Notes under the pieces: generated by a model
What the model saw: only the letters and a program-made list of their open reading frames with translations
What the model was told of the DNA's origin: nothing
Databases searched by the model: none
In this document: in pieces, positions 7,986 to 17,550 of the stretch
Layout: every line of letters starts with the position of its first letter
Position numbering within the stretch: the first letter of the stretch is position 1
Source: a virus
Virus record (IMG/VR): IMGVR_UViG_3300036792_000539
Location: 1-58,382 of that record
DNA length: 58,382 bases
Direction: 5' to 3' (one strand)
Program-made: the position numbers and the translations under genes

Positions 7986-8303
7986 TTAATGTTTAAAAAT
8001 GTGCTCCACGATATAGGTGAAAATCAGAGCGATGGTCCCGCCCGCCATGCTCCACATCAGTTTCACCTGGGTATTGCTTTTGATCGCGGTTTTTTCGATC
8101 CGGTCGACTCGTTCCTCGAGATTTTCTTTTTGCTTTTCCAGATCAATGACCCGCTGGATAAGTCCGCCGTCTCTGGCCAGTTCATTACCGACCAGGGCGT
8201 AATGGATGTTATCCAGCTTTTGGCCAAAGGCGGCCACATCCTTTTTGATATCCCGAATATCGGCCTGCGTAGCGGCGACGAGGTGTGGGTTTTCGGATGC
8301 CAT
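7986..8303 (-). CDS. Coiled-coil protein with C-terminal membrane anchor (XhlA-like)
   Basis: A 105-residue protein with a long charged coiled coil (about 12-75, including LEKQKENLEERVDRIEKTA) and a C-terminal transmembrane helix (about 82-102). The layout resembles XhlA-type haemolysin/holin accessory proteins of defective phages. It starts the lysis cluster immediately after the last fibre gene. Confidence 0.6.
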   Translation of the reverse strand: MASENPHLVAATQADIRDIKKDVAAFGQKLDNIHYALVGNELARDGGLIQRVIDLEKQKENLEERVDRIEKTAIKSNTQVKLMWSMAGGTIALIFTYIVEHIFKH

Positions 8304-8304
8304 A

Positions 8305-11300
8305 TTATTGCAATACCGGTTTTTTCCCGGCCGGTACGGTGAGGTAAGTGGGTGAATAAAGTTGTAGGATCATGCCGCTATAGGCCGGGATCGTCACCGA
8401 TCCGGTATGCGGCGCCCCGGTCACGTCCAGGTAATAGGCGTAACCCAGGCTCATCGATATCGGTGCCGCCGTCGGATTGTACAGAAGGACCTGCGGGCCG
8501 TTTTGCAGCGTGCTGTGGCTATCGTAGCTCGTACTGGACTTAAAGCCCGGGAAGGACCTGGTGGTGCCGGCGTCGACGGACGACTTCGTGTAAAAGAGAT
8601 TGGTCAGCGTATTAACCGGCCCGAGATAGCTATTATAATCGATGGCGCCGAAGTTGCCAAGATCATTATTGGGACTGGTGAGCTGCAAGGCTCCGAACTG
8701 GGACGCGAAGACATTATTTTCAACCACCAGGCCCACAATAGGGGTGGCGCTCGTTGCGGCGGCCAGAAATTGCGTCCAGCCTTCCCCATAACCGATGTTA
8801 CCGGTAAAGGTGTTATAAGGCCCGTGGTCGAAATAGCAGATGGAGTTGACATTGCCCACGACGCAGTTCGTCACATCGACGCTGTCGGAGATATTGTCGT
8901 TGTAAATGCCGCAGGCGGCCGAGGAGTAATTCAGGCTAACCCCATTATGCGAAATCGAACTACCGCCGCCGATGCAGATGAGGTTTTTCACCTTGCGGCG
9001 CCGGGCGAAGGCAGTATTCCCACCCGTGCCGATCCAGGTATAGTGCGCGGCGCCGTCCTCGAGGATCTGGCACCAATTGCGGATGTAACTGGAGTCGTCG
9101 TCGAAACCGCTGCCGTAGTTGGCGATCGCTATATAGCCGATGGAATCGAGGAAGCATTTTTTGACCACCGATCCGCTGTCGCCGGCGATGATGCCGCAAT
9201 AATACTGGCTGGCATTACCGGTATGCCCCATGCCCGGCTGCATGCCGATATCAAAAAGCGTATCGTAGAGATAGGAATTATTGTAGTTATTGGCATTCTG
9301 CTTCAGGATACCATTATCCGTCATGTGCAGGATCTTGGTGTTGAGGATCGTTACGCCGCCTTCGCTGCGCAGCTGGACGCCGTCAAAGCCGTAATCCAGG
9401 GTGTCGTTCGACAGCGTTACTCCGGACGCCGCCTGGAAGGCAAGAATGACATTGGCGTAGTTGCCGCCCTGGATGTGCAGGTGATCGAGCGTGAAGTTCA
9501 CGGCCGCGCTGTAGACCGGGGTATCTACGGCCGGAACCGTAACGCCGGTCGGCGTGGTCGTGCTAAAAATTTGCACCGTTCCCGCTGTATTCCGCCACTG
9601 GTTCTGAATTCCGGGGAGACCGCTTTGCTTGAAGTAGCCTGCCGCGCCGGCACCATTGTAAGTGAGAGCCGGACTGACGGTGATCGTACTGCCGGAAATG
9701 CCAGTTATTGTTACCTTATCCAGGGTATAGGCGCTGCTTTTCACGATCAGGGTGTCCCCGACTTGGAGGATACTCGCATGCGCAGCATCGGTAAAGCTCG
9801 TAGTGTTGATCTGCGTCATCGCCCAGTATTGCCCAAATCCGGCAGAGGTGCTTTTGCTTTGAAGGACACCGTTGACGGCGAGTAGATTCGGTTGGGGGCC
9901 CGCATAAGTCGTTTGCCAGACGTTTCCGCCGATACTGGTCCAACCTGTAAGTGCCACCATGCCGCCGATAATTGGCAGGTTGCCGGTGCCGTACGAGGTG
10001 TAATAAACGCCGGATACGGGGGCGAGCTGTATCGCATAGGTGCCGCCCGCCTGAAAGTAAACCGAATCGCCTGCAGTCAATGAAAGGCTCGGTATATAAG
10101 ACGCCGGGCATGGGGCGGGATTCGTGCAGGCAGTCCCGGATCCGGAGGAGGAGATATAGAAGCCGGCCTGCGTAGTCGAGGTAACGGTGAAAGAAGTAGT
10201 CGTGGAATCGGCTTCCCAATACTGCCCCTGTGTCAGGACCTTCACTACGTAAGTACCTGGTACCAATCCGGTGATGGTATCGGTCTTATTTACCGGATTG
10301 TCCACCACTCCCATATTCGGGGTCGATGGCCCGGATACAAACGAAAAACGGACATGCTGCAATCGCGTTCCACCATAAGTGGATGCCGCAGCCGTTAGGA
10401 AGCCCGTTGATCCGGACCAGCTGGCGGAAAGTGCCGCATGAATAGAATAGCAGGTAACGGTGATCGCCGAACACTGCGTGCTGGAAACCGGACCCCCTAC
10501 GCACGCGTTAGAACAACCCTGAGAAGTGGATGGAGCGCAAGTATTGGCGAAGGCATCATATGCCTTTGTGAAATAGGGGAATTGGGCGCCGTCAGGTTGC
10601 ACCGCTGAGAGGTTACTGGACGCATAGTCGGCATAATGAACACCCATCGGGGCGACGAATATTTTATACCGGCCGCAAAACCACCAGTCCCCATTCTGGT
10701 CTTGATAGATATTGTAATAGCAGTAATAACCGCCATTCAGCAGCGTCTTCCAGTTTGTTTTGCCCGCGCAAATAACAACCGGTGTAAATTGTACGATCTG
10801 ACCCGCGCTCTCATCCGATCCGCCATCGTTATAGGGAGAAGAATAAGCGGCAAAATTGAGCTGCGCCCCGTTCCCCAGCGTACCCTGCTCTGAGCTACCC
10901 CACCCTACCAGCACCCTGGTGCTTCCCGAGCCCACCAGCATGTGCGTGCTGGCCATATCTGTCACAATCGTATCGATTGGGCCGATCGCTGTCACAGTAG
11001 AGGTAAGAATCTTTGAGGTGATGTCTGTCGGGTTATTGAGCGGATCGGCTCCTACAGAAGTCGAATGGCACATGCGCCAGCCATATGTTCCCCACCCATA
11101 AACCCGCTGCACGCCGGCGGAATCGAAAAGGGCATAATTACACTCCAGGCCCCCGGCCATCATACGTATATTGTGCGCATGCTGTCCATTGACTAATATC
11201 TCCTGCGGGGTATTATAGCCTCCATTATAAGTGCCAGCGCTTTCCCCGAAGGATGGGCTGCCATAACCAAGAGAGGCCTGATGCGCTCCGCTTACGCTCC

Positions 11301-11931
11301 AGGTATAAATTCGCTGGCCAAGCACGATACCACCCGCGACTGTGTCGCAAAGCACAAAAACGGTGAAAGAAGAATAAATTTGAATCGCCTTCAACCCGGC
11401 TGGGAGCTGGACCTTCACCCATTTCATCAAGTCGGTTGAAGCCGTCCCATTTCCGCGAATGCCGTTTTTTAGGTCCCCGCATATCCATATAGAACTGTCC
11501 AGACCATCTCTGGCTACAAAAAAACCTTCCTCGCCGTCCTGAAAGTTCCACCCAGCTGTCATCATATCGAAGAAGTGGCTGGAACTCCCCGCGCTATCCT
11601 GTATCCCATCATAGACATTATTTCCAGTTATGTAAGGGATACCCGACTGCTGGCCGCCGAACCACGGATGACCATTGTAGTCCAACCATGCGGCACAGTG
11701 GAGACTATTGACAGACACTTTCATCTTTGTGGAGGTCCCGATCAAAGAGGCGGTACCAGGCGTTCCGGTACCCCCATTACACATCAGACCCGTTGCATCC
11801 GTGAAAACCACTCCGAGACTGTCAGAGCTTCTGCCGGCACCCATATATTCTCCTAAGGAGTAATCAAGGATTTTTCGTTGCCCGAGAGTGGCCAGCGGCA
11901 AAAAGGATAATATGATGATGAGGTTCTTCAT
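8305..11931 (-). CDS. Large secreted-type fibre protein: RCC1-like and beta-helix regions
   Basis: A 1208-residue protein with a Sec-type signal peptide (MKNLIIILSFLPLATLGQ). The N-terminal third has Gly-rich, evenly spaced segments such as WFGGQQSG, WICGDLKNG and GWGTYGWR that resemble RCC1-type propeller repeats. A fibronectin-III-like stretch follows near 525-620. The C-terminal half is a right-handed beta-helix (pectate-lyase type; IQGGNY, ASGVTLSNDTLDYG, GVTILNTKILHM), as in tail spikes that bind or cut polysaccharide. TAATG links its start to the gene above. The likely role is host surface recognition or depolymerase; the signal peptide is unusual for a tail protein. Confidence 0.7.
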   Translation of the reverse strand: MKNLIIILSFLPLATLGQRKILDYSLGEYMGAGRSSDSLGVVFTDATGLMCNGGTGTPGTASLIGTSTKMKVSVNSLHCAAWLDYNGHPWFGGQQSGIPYITGNNVYDGIQDSAGSSSHFFDMMTAGWNFQDGEEGFFVARDGLDSSIWICGDLKNGIRGNGTASTDLMKWVKVQLPAGLKAIQIYSSFTVFVLCDTVAGGIVLGQRIYTWSVSGAHQASLGYGSPSFGESAGTYNGGYNTPQEILVNGQHAHNIRMMAGGLECNYALFDSAGVQRVYGWGTYGWRMCHSTSVGADPLNNPTDITSKILTSTVTAIGPIDTIVTDMASTHMLVGSGSTRVLVGWGSSEQGTLGNGAQLNFAAYSSPYNDGGSDESAGQIVQFTPVVICAGKTNWKTLLNGGYYCYYNIYQDQNGDWWFCGRYKIFVAPMGVHYADYASSNLSAVQPDGAQFPYFTKAYDAFANTCAPSTSQGCSNACVGGPVSSTQCSAITVTCYSIHAALSASWSGSTGFLTAAASTYGGTRLQHVRFSFVSGPSTPNMGVVDNPVNKTDTITGLVPGTYVVKVLTQGQYWEADSTTTSFTVTSTTQAGFYISSSGSGTACTNPAPCPASYIPSLSLTAGDSVYFQAGGTYAIQLAPVSGVYYTSYGTGNLPIIGGMVALTGWTSIGGNVWQTTYAGPQPNLLAVNGVLQSKSTSAGFGQYWAMTQINTTSFTDAAHASILQVGDTLIVKSSAYTLDKVTITGISGSTITVSPALTYNGAGAAGYFKQSGLPGIQNQWRNTAGTVQIFSTTTPTGVTVPAVDTPVYSAAVNFTLDHLHIQGGNYANVILAFQAASGVTLSNDTLDYGFDGVQLRSEGGVTILNTKILHMTDNGILKQNANNYNNSYLYDTLFDIGMQPGMGHTGNASQYYCGIIAGDSGSVVKKCFLDSIGYIAIANYGSGFDDDSSYIRNWCQILEDGAAHYTWIGTGGNTAFARRRKVKNLICIGGGSSISHNGVSLNYSSAACGIYNDNISDSVDVTNCVVGNVNSICYFDHGPYNTFTGNIGYGEGWTQFLAAATSATPIVGLVVENNVFASQFGALQLTSPNNDLGNFGAIDYNSYLGPVNTLTNLFYTKSSVDAGTTRSFPGFKSSTSYDSHSTLQNGPQVLLYNPTAAPISMSLGYAYYLDVTGAPHTGSVTIPAYSGMILQLYSPTYLTVPAGKKPVLQ

Positions 11932-12635
11932 TATTGAACTTTCATGGTGAAGGTTGGAACCGTTTGAATAGAATTGATCGAACCGGTCCCCCATTGCGCA
12001 ACCAGTCCGATCGCGTTCGAAACTGTGGTGTTGATGGAATAAGTAGTGCTCGAACTGGCGCCCAAAAATTCATATGGAACTTGACCAGATACGGTGAAAA
12101 TCTGCGATAGAGTCACCGTGCCACCACTGCCAGTCGTCAGGATGGTAATTTTGGCAATATAATGGACTGGTGTATTGCTGGCGCCGTTGGGTAGAACAGG
12201 TCCCCAACTTACCGTCGTCGTACCTGCAATTGAAGGACCGATGGTAAAAGTTCCTATAGAAGAAGCAGCTGTGCTAAGTAGCATCTCCCCTTCCAGAATG
12301 ATGGTCTGACCGACTTGTAGGGTGTTCGCTGGAATAGTGAGCGATCCTGTCCCGGTAGCGCCCATAATATTCGTAGCAGATGTCCCGGTCAATGCCGCGC
12401 CATTGGCAGTCTGAGAGAAGAGGATGGGATTCGTCGCTGCTGCTAAAGCATCCGCCAATAGCAGATCAACGCTGACCGCCGCATGCGTCATTCCCTTAAG
12501 AAACTTAAATCGGGGCGTATCGCTGAATTGTCCGGCCCATCTGTCGCCATCACCCGCTATCGTATTCTTACTGCCTTCCTGTGCTATCCCATGCAGGCAC
12601 GAAAAGAGAAGGGCAAAAAAAAGTATCTTTTTCAT
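11931..12635 (-). CDS. Secreted-type fibre-region protein, 234 aa
   Basis: A Sec signal peptide (MKKILFFALLFSCLHGIAQ) is followed by a Ser/Thr/Gly/Ala-rich beta protein (TGTGSLTIPANTLQVGQTII and similar), typical of fibre tips or head-decoration domains. No enzyme motif is visible. It lies between two other signal-peptide-bearing fibre genes, and its stop overlaps the next start as TAATG. The ATG at 12635 is chosen because it begins the signal peptide. Confidence 0.6.
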   Translation of the reverse strand: MKKILFFALLFSCLHGIAQEGSKNTIAGDGDRWAGQFSDTPRFKFLKGMTHAAVSVDLLLADALAAATNPILFSQTANGAALTGTSATNIMGATGTGSLTIPANTLQVGQTIILEGEMLLSTAASSIGTFTIGPSIAGTTTVSWGPVLPNGASNTPVHYIAKITILTTGSGGTVTLSQIFTVSGQVPYEFLGASSSTTYSINTTVSNAIGLVAQWGTGSINSIQTVPTFTMKVQ

Positions 12636-12645
12636 AATGAATTGA

Positions 12646-15432
12646 TTAGTGTACATATCCTTGGGCAATAATCCACCGGGCTATCGCATAATCGCACGCC
12701 CCAGTGGGGTGAATGTTATCGGCCTGCATCGGGCAGCCGCTGGTCCCGATGCTCTGTGTGTAGGTCCATACGTCAGCGAAGGTGATCCCCAGATCCGTGG
12801 CGATCTGCGACAGCGTCCCGGATGGCCCCGCCATCCCAGCCTGACAGGTTTGGGCGGAGTGATAGGGCGGAGACATGATGATGATCTTCGATCGAGAATA
12901 ACCGTAGTTGATTAACTTATTAATCTGCGCTTCATAGTCCAACTTCCAAGTTGTGGCATTGCTAACGCAGTAGTCGTTTGTCCCATATTCCAGCAAAACC
13001 CAGCCATTATTAGCACCGCGCATATAGCTCGATGTAGTTGCGAAGGCATTCGGCGGCGTGACGACCTTAGTCCCGGCGATCCCATAATTGAAGTAGTCCT
13101 TCCCGAGTGTGTCAGCGATGAAGTAGAGGAAACATGAATCGGCATTCCCCAGGCCATAGCCCGCCATGATGCTGTTTCCGAACCCGGCCAGAAAATCATT
13201 ATTGGCCAGCCCGTACTTCGTTTGGAGATAATCTCGTACACTCTTGTCATCGGCATCCTTGGGAATACCAGACACCACGATGCATTCCTCGATGTTGTAA
13301 TTGCAACCGCCGCCAGAAGTCGTCAGCCCCATATTGAATGCGGTCATGGCGCCGGTACCGGGGTTATTCGTGCCCAAATAATAGTAGATGTTCTTCAGCT
13401 CCTCATTCACTTCCACGCTGGAATTGGTGCCGTTAAATACCAATTTGAAAATCTGCCACGTACTGCGGGCATTCATCACGTCCTGGGTCTTCCAGTCGAC
13501 AGACGCTACAGCGCACAGCGTATATCTTCCCCTCGTATCCGGACCGGTGTAGGCGATGCCGTTGGTCGAGGAGGACCCGAATTGGAAGAGGTTGAGGTGA
13601 TTGCCATAGGTGACCCCCTGGACGACGATGTATACAGTATAGGGTTGTGACAGAGCAATCCCGCCCGAGACCGCCATCGTAGCGTTGGAGATGCTGACAT
13701 AGGGCAAATCGTTCGGGCCGCCATAATAGACAACGGTCGGAGATTTCGTGGTGTCCGACTGCGTGAGATTGTAGTTATTGCCGCTCTTGTCGTTGACCTG
13801 GGTGATCCGGGAGGCGCTTCCCGAGGCATTGACGGCGAGCGTAGATTGATCCTGAAAATCGTACCAGCAAACCAGACCGGGGATGTCCTTGGGGTTATAA
13901 TAGAAGGCGGCTTGAGTGGTTTGGTTAACGTTCAATATAATACTTCCCGGCTTCGAAGTCGTGTCTGCATTCAGGCCGCTACCGGCCACCACGGTTTTAA
14001 TGCTATCCGTTCCGGGCGTGGCAAGTGGAATGGCGCCTGCATTGCCCATTCCGCGGTTCAAAAGAGTGCCCCCAGAGGCACTAAGTGCGCCATTCACGAT
14101 CGCTAAATTGGCGCCTAAAGCTACTTTACGCACCGAGCTGTCCGCATCTTGAACGAGAAGGGAGCCTGCGGGTGTCGCCCAGGTTAGTCCCCTTAGCAAC
14201 ATACCGGTCCCAACGGAATCCAAAATATATTGCGCATTGGTCGCGCCGGCGGTATTACCGAGATTCTGGTAAACCGTCGAATCCCAATGACCGAAGGGAG
14301 AGCCGAGAGCAATGAGATTCAATCCATCCATGAACACTCCCCTTTTTGCATAAATATTAAACGGCGGGATGCCAGCGATCCCTTGCGCGACCGCCCGGTC
14401 AACATATAGATCATTAGCCGCTTTGGTCGTGCTATCATGCGCCGTCTGAGTCGGAACCGTCGGATTGCCGGTGAAGGAGGGCGAGGCAAGTGGCGCCTTT
14501 GCGGCCAGCAGGGCATTAACAACCGCCAGGATCGAGTCTACTACCTTTTGGCGAGAGGCCTGCGTCACATATCCCCCCGGATCCGTGGCGATACTGTCAT
14601 TGATTGCTTTCTTCAAGGCAAGTGCCGCATTGAAAATAGCCTGCAAGCTATCGGATACCTTTTGCCGGCTGGCCTGAGTCGTATACCCGCCTGGTGACGT
14701 GGCCGCGCTGTCCGATATATTCTTCTTCAGCACCAGCAGAGCATTGAAAATGGCCTGGAGACTGTCGGACAATTTCTGCTTCGAGGCCTGGGTGACATAA
14801 TTTGACGGCTTACTAACCCCGCTATCGGTAATCTGCTTATATTTTGCCACATTGAAGCCGTCGGTGTGGAAACCGCCGCCTTGTGAGGTGGCGGAGTCGA
14901 ATCCGGAGGAGATCAACCCGCGCAGCGACGCGGCGCTGTCGACGAGGGCGTTCCGAAGACTTGCTCCTGTGTCGATGACCCCCATCTCGGCTAGGGCGAC
15001 GTCCAAGCCGACCGTATCAATCCGGTGGGATAGATTCAGCGTATCTGATGGCGGTATGCCACCTCCGCCGCCTCCGGATGGCAGGATCTGGAAGAACGGC
15101 AGGTGGTGGATTGAATAATGGAGAGTATCGTTCGAAATATAAATAGTGTCCAGGAAAGAAGGCAGCTGGCTAAGCGGGACCTGCCCACCGGCTAAATTCG
15201 GAATAGACAGCCCAATTTGCGCGTTGATGGTATTTAGGACCTGCGTAGAATCCATGTTCAGCAGGTTGATCGCATGCATAGTGGCATTGAGCGTCTTGGC
15301 GGTGATTGCCCGGACACCATTGACGCGAATGCTGTCATTAATCTGCTGCTCTATCGCTGCCTTGCCTGCATCCTGGCCATGAACAGCTATGACCAGGAAG
15401 ACGGGAATAAAAAATATCAGTAGTTTCTTCAT
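12646..15432 (-). CDS. Secreted-type tail fibre with C-terminal SGNH esterase domain
   Basis: A 928-residue protein. A signal peptide (MKKLLIFFIPVFLVIAVHGQ) precedes a short conserved-looking collar (DSIRVNGVRAITAKTLN) and three tandem repeats of about 43 residues near 215-325. A lectin/LamG-like region follows (about 520-720). The C-terminal SGNH/GDSL hydrolase domain has GFGNSI near 750, EYGTND near 815 and DNIHP near 905, supplying the Ser, Asn and Asp/His of that family. SGNH domains on fibres usually remove acetyl groups from surface glycans. The ATG at 15432 begins the signal; a TTG lies six bases upstream. Confidence 0.75.
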   Translation of the reverse strand: MKKLLIFFIPVFLVIAVHGQDAGKAAIEQQINDSIRVNGVRAITAKTLNATMHAINLLNMDSTQVLNTINAQIGLSIPNLAGGQVPLSQLPSFLDTIYISNDTLHYSIHHLPFFQILPSGGGGGGIPPSDTLNLSHRIDTVGLDVALAEMGVIDTGASLRNALVDSAASLRGLISSGFDSATSQGGGFHTDGFNVAKYKQITDSGVSKPSNYVTQASKQKLSDSLQAIFNALLVLKKNISDSAATSPGGYTTQASRQKVSDSLQAIFNAALALKKAINDSIATDPGGYVTQASRQKVVDSILAVVNALLAAKAPLASPSFTGNPTVPTQTAHDSTTKAANDLYVDRAVAQGIAGIPPFNIYAKRGVFMDGLNLIALGSPFGHWDSTVYQNLGNTAGATNAQYILDSVGTGMLLRGLTWATPAGSLLVQDADSSVRKVALGANLAIVNGALSASGGTLLNRGMGNAGAIPLATPGTDSIKTVVAGSGLNADTTSKPGSIILNVNQTTQAAFYYNPKDIPGLVCWYDFQDQSTLAVNASGSASRITQVNDKSGNNYNLTQSDTTKSPTVVYYGGPNDLPYVSISNATMAVSGGIALSQPYTVYIVVQGVTYGNHLNLFQFGSSSTNGIAYTGPDTRGRYTLCAVASVDWKTQDVMNARSTWQIFKLVFNGTNSSVEVNEELKNIYYYLGTNNPGTGAMTAFNMGLTTSGGGCNYNIEECIVVSGIPKDADDKSVRDYLQTKYGLANNDFLAGFGNSIMAGYGLGNADSCFLYFIADTLGKDYFNYGIAGTKVVTPPNAFATTSSYMRGANNGWVLLEYGTNDYCVSNATTWKLDYEAQINKLINYGYSRSKIIIMSPPYHSAQTCQAGMAGPSGTLSQIATDLGITFADVWTYTQSIGTSGCPMQADNIHPTGACDYAIARWIIAQGYVH
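14500..14800 (-). repeat. Tandem repeats inside the SGNH fibre gene
   Basis: Three imperfect copies of about 129 bp encode units built on TQAS(K/R)QK(L/V)-(S/V)DS-(L/I), then Ala/Leu-rich helix and an SPGGY or DPGGY turn. Each unit probably adds one helical or coiled-coil step to the fibre shaft. Confidence 0.7.
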
Positions 15433-15434
15433 AC

Positions 15435-15830
15435 TCAATTATTGAAATCAGGACCAAAGTCCTGGTTAAAGTCTCCCGGGTTGTTACATTCGACGTCGAC
15501 GGTAGTCGTTCCGATATACACGCCGCCGGCGCCGATCCGGATGAAGGACTCTTGCCCGTTACCGGTAAAGGGATACATGGCATAGAACCCTTCTCTTGCG
15601 ATTTCATAGGCGGGTCCGGATAGGACGTAGAGAATATCGCCAGGGACCAAGCTGTTATACTGGGCGCTGAAGAGGAAGGCTGGATTATTCGACACAAATG
15701 ACGAATAGCAGTACATCTCCTCCAGTGCGGCGATCACTCCGTTTTCATCAGGATAGATGGTGGTAATATCCACCATCGCTCCGGTGCGGGAGTAAACGGT
15801 AGCCGTCCCGTTTACTCCACCGTAAAACAC
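15435..15830 (-). CDS. Hypothetical tail-region protein, 131 aa
   Basis: A 131-residue protein, mostly beta-rich, with no recognised motif, between the tail-tube-like gene and the fibres. The start is a GTG at 15830, inside the last codons of the upstream gene (19-base overlap), which suggests translational coupling. A baseplate or tail-terminator role is only inferred from position. Confidence 0.55.
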   Translation of the reverse strand: MFYGGVNGTATVYSRTGAMVDITTIYPDENGVIAALEEMYCYSSFVSNNPAFLFSAQYNSLVPGDILYVLSGPAYEIAREGFYAMYPFTGNGQESFIRIGAGGVYIGTTTVDVECNNPGDFNQDFGPDFNN

Positions 15831-16357
15831 TCAAAGATCCCGGCCGGAATAGCGACGGGTGCCGGCAGCACCTGGCTGATCCAGTCGACCTCCACTTCCC
15901 AGACTACGATTCCCTGCAGGTCGTCGGGGATCTGCGCCTTGGGCTTCCAGACGGCCGTCTTATCGGCCACATGCAGCTTCGTATTCGACCGGAAGGCGAT
16001 GTACCAGTCCCGGCTAAACATGAGGGAGTTGTAAAAAGCAGCGTTGCCGCTATAATTCGGGTCGCGAAACTGCACTTTGAAGTTGTAGGTTAGGTTCTGC
16101 TCTGGCGTATCGCCAAAGCCCGTCACCGTCTTGGGCGTGCCGCCATCGAAATCACCGGAAGTCTCCGGGATGATGACGATCAGGCCTGCCTCGATGCCGG
16201 CCTGCCATTCGGCGGGGTCCGTTGGATCGTTGAAGACCCAGCTCTTGTTGATGACCGCTACCGAGCGCACCCTGGCGGCCTCAAGGGGCGCACAAGGATC
16301 GCAGGAGTGATTGGAGCCGATGCCGCACTCCGATCCGTAATAAAGAATTTGAGACAT
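15812..16357 (-). CDS. Putative tail tube protein
   Basis: A 181-residue soluble protein. Its size, its segment reading FKVQFRDPNYSGNAAFYN and its place between the tail-completion gene and the fibre genes fit a major tail (tube) protein. A Cys-rich N-terminus (CGIGSNHSCDPC) is unusual. No diagnostic motif is visible, so the call rests mainly on context. Confidence 0.45.
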   Translation of the reverse strand: MSQILYYGSECGIGSNHSCDPCAPLEAARVRSVAVINKSWVFNDPTDPAEWQAGIEAGLIVIIPETSGDFDGGTPKTVTGFGDTPEQNLTYNFKVQFRDPNYSGNAAFYNSLMFSRDWYIAFRSNTKLHVADKTAVWKPKAQIPDDLQGIVVWEVEVDWISQVLPAPVAIPAGIFECFTVE

Positions 16358-16396
16358 TGGTCAAAAAATTTAATAATCCAGGTTCTTTCGCTGCCA

Positions 16397-16999
16397 TCAG
16401 CAGCCGCAAATGGCGAGGCAATCCTTTCGGTAGCTGCTCTCCACTTTATAGTTGATCTGAAACAAGATGCTTTCCGGTTTCAGGAAGTTGTCGGCGCCAG
16501 GATACTCCTGCGCGAAGACCGCTCCTGAATTAAAATTGGTATCCGACAAGGAAACAATAAGCGAGCTAAACCCTTCGCTCGGATATTCCATCTTCGGGAT
16601 CTCATCGATAAACCCAGAGATGATCACGGCCTCCAGTTCATCGGCCGATAGCCGGATCCGGCTCCGGTCGGCATAGACGATCATATACAGGATCGCCGAA
16701 TTTTTGATCCGGTGCTGCCCGTCACCGAACTGTTTTGAGGCCGGCTCGGGCACGGTCACGCTGCGCTGGACCTTGTGATAGATGATCAAGGGAGCGGTGT
16801 CGTCGATCCCGATGTATTTCGCTTCCCCGTCGGATATCCATACCGTCGGGATGGACTGTTTGCCCCCTCCGGTGACCTTATCGCGCATTACATTCATCGC
16901 AATCCCATTGAACTCGCCGCTGGCAAATCGTTTGTCAGTCAGCGTACCGCGCTGCAGTCCCTGGTTGATCAATCCGACGATATGGTCTAAAAAGGGCAT
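16397..16999 (-). CDS. Putative tail completion / neck protein
   Basis: A 200-residue protein directly downstream of the gp10-like gene, sharing TAATG with it. In siphoviruses this slot usually holds tail-terminator or tail-completion proteins. It ends with a Cys pair (CLAICGC). The assignment is positional. Confidence 0.45.
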   Translation of the reverse strand: MPFLDHIVGLINQGLQRGTLTDKRFASGEFNGIAMNVMRDKVTGGGKQSIPTVWISDGEAKYIGIDDTAPLIIYHKVQRSVTVPEPASKQFGDGQHRIKNSAILYMIVYADRSRIRLSADELEAVIISGFIDEIPKMEYPSEGFSSLIVSLSDTNFNSGAVFAQEYPGADNFLKPESILFQINYKVESSYRKDCLAICGC

Positions 17000-17550
17000 T
17001 AGGAATTAAAAATTTTCATGATTTCATCCGCGGCAATTTGTATCGCGAGATCCTCTTCGCGGGCAGTCAGCCCGAAAATCTCTTTTCCATAGGTCTTCTC
17101 CACATAGCCTGCTTTATTGAAGTTCTCTTCATTCGAATAGCCAAGGCCGTAGCCGTCCTCCGTAGCTACGACCTTGAAATCATTCTCCATCTGACGGGTC
17201 AGGCTCGCCACTACCTTGGTGTCACTTGTGCGGTTATAATTCGGTCGGGGTTGCCCCTTGTTCTTTCCCTTGGTGAAAACGCCGGAATCTTTCGGCTGCC
17301 CTTTGTTTTTTCCACGGACAAACCTTTTGGAATTCCCGAAATCGCCCGTCCGAACCTTCATATATTCTTGCCCGTATGTCCCGATTTGGCCGCCAGTAAC
17401 GTCCCTACCCTCTTCATGGATGCGATCATGGACGTCGGCTAAAAGAGTTGTGGCCACCTTGCGCATGACGATATCGTCCTGTCCGAGCTGCTGAAGCTGC
17501 TCCAAGGCGGATCCTAAACCGGGCGATATCGTAACCTTAGCTTCGATCAC
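16999..17550 (-). CDS. Putative head-tail joining protein (HK97 gp10 / gpS-like)
   Basis: A 183-residue basic protein beginning with an amphipathic helix region (ALEQLQQLGQDDIVMRKVATTLLADVHDRI), typical of the HK97-gp10/virion morphogenesis group. A short internal repeat, RGKNKGQPKDSG and TKGKNKGQPRPN, forms a flexible basic loop. The start is GTG, overlapping the upstream stop as GTGA, a clear sign of coupled translation. Confidence 0.55.
   Translation of the reverse strand: MIEAKVTISPGLGSALEQLQQLGQDDIVMRKVATTLLADVHDRIHEEGRDVTGGQIGTYGQEYMKVRTGDFGNSKRFVRGKNKGQPKDSGVFTKGKNKGQPRPNYNRTSDTKVVASLTRQMENDFKVVATEDGYGLGYSNEENFNKAGYVEKTYGKEIFGLTAREEDLAIQIAADEIMKIFNS

Noticed and set aside
8407-9885. 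Long forward open frame (492 codons) opposite the beta-helix fibre gene
   Set aside because: It is the complement of a clear leftward protein with signal peptide and domains, and its translation (Arg/Gly/Val-rich, no motif) reads like an antisense shadow.
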